From Arion vulgaris (Eukaryota; Mollusca; Gastropoda; Stylommatophora; Arionidae): 64,000 nt of DNA. The stretch spans positions 44,280,398 through 44,344,397 of the forward strand of contig CM036756.1 of the NCBI GenBank assembly GCA_020796225.1. The letters are read 5' to 3'. The translations under genes were made by a program, and so were the position numbers. Positions within the stretch are counted from its first letter, which is position 1. Every line of letters begins with the position of its first letter. Shown here one piece after another: positions 63,716 through 64,000 of this stretch. Under the pieces are notes generated by a model. That model was not told where the DNA came from. It did no database searches and saw only the letters and a program-made list of their open reading frames with translations.

Positions 63716-64000
63716 AGATCCGATAGCATGCTACAGTATAACTCCAAATGTGGAACATAAAGTGGGGTTTTTCTGTTAATTAAATCTTACACATTTTGTG
63801 TCCTACACTTTTACCGAAACTCGGATACGCCTGTTCTAGATGCGATAGGTACTTAACGGGATCGCAACGTGCTCAAATTGTTTATATAAACCACACACAT
63901 CACATGTGGTTGGTTAACTTGGTTGATAAGAACGTACACAAACAACAACAAAACATATTAATAATAACTTTTCTCTGTGCCCCGACCACTTTCAAAGCAT
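63716..64000. other. Stretch without a recognisable gene
   Basis: No element or coding signal recognised up to the window edge. Confidence 0.45.

Overview
This is non-coding, repeat-dominated nuclear DNA from a eukaryote, almost certainly an invertebrate metazoan. The reasons are many 5'-truncated non-LTR retrotransposon (LINE) pieces, at least eight kinds of short element with tRNA-like heads (SINEs), a FLYWCH/MULE transposon, a hAT transposon, long minisatellite arrays and an AT-rich unique background. A lophotrochozoan such as a mollusc or annelid is my guess, but nothing in the window proves the phylum. I found no host protein-coding gene, no functional tRNA or rRNA gene, and no prokaryotic feature. 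LINE-1 to LINE-9 and SINE A to I are labels used only in this annotation.

Layout. 1-9 kb: a 51-bp array, SINEs A and B, LINE 3' fragments, then 28-, 43-, 31- and 63-bp arrays. 9.8-15.3 kb: SINE D, a 23-bp array, a 20-bp array split by LINE-3 (itself split by a LINE-4 tail), and a 26-bp array split by LINE-2, SINE C and a U2-snRNA-like retroposon. 17.5-22 kb: a large satellite whose monomer comes from the 3' coding end of LINE-2 and whose period steps from about 86 to 40 to 18 bp. 23.5-25.8 kb: a transposon-like gene remnant with a 49-bp array grown from its own coding sequence. 32.2-35.2 kb: a FLYWCH/MULE transposon with terminal inverted repeats made of 14-15 bp tandem units, inserted into LINE-5. 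35.2-41.4 kb: SINE D, LINE-3 inside LINE-1 with a 14-bp target duplication, and the longest LINE (LINE-4, endonuclease to RT). 43.1-44.2 kb and 50.5-52.7 kb: two unrelated 50-bp arrays, the second fused to a LINE with an RNase H domain. 54.8-57.2 kb: a hAT element with a perfect 8-bp duplication; a LINE-3 fragment splits its transposase. 57.4 kb: a 163-bp hAT-type MITE. 59-64 kb: more LINE and SINE fragments.

The unifying observation is that several minisatellites start inside transposable elements: inside SINEs A, C and D, inside the LINE-2 ORF, and inside the transposon-like ORF at 24.2 kb. LINEs and SINEs have in turn inserted into older arrays. Many array copies carry single-base gaps, and some array centres look garbled. 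Part of the fine structure may therefore be unpolished long-read consensus.
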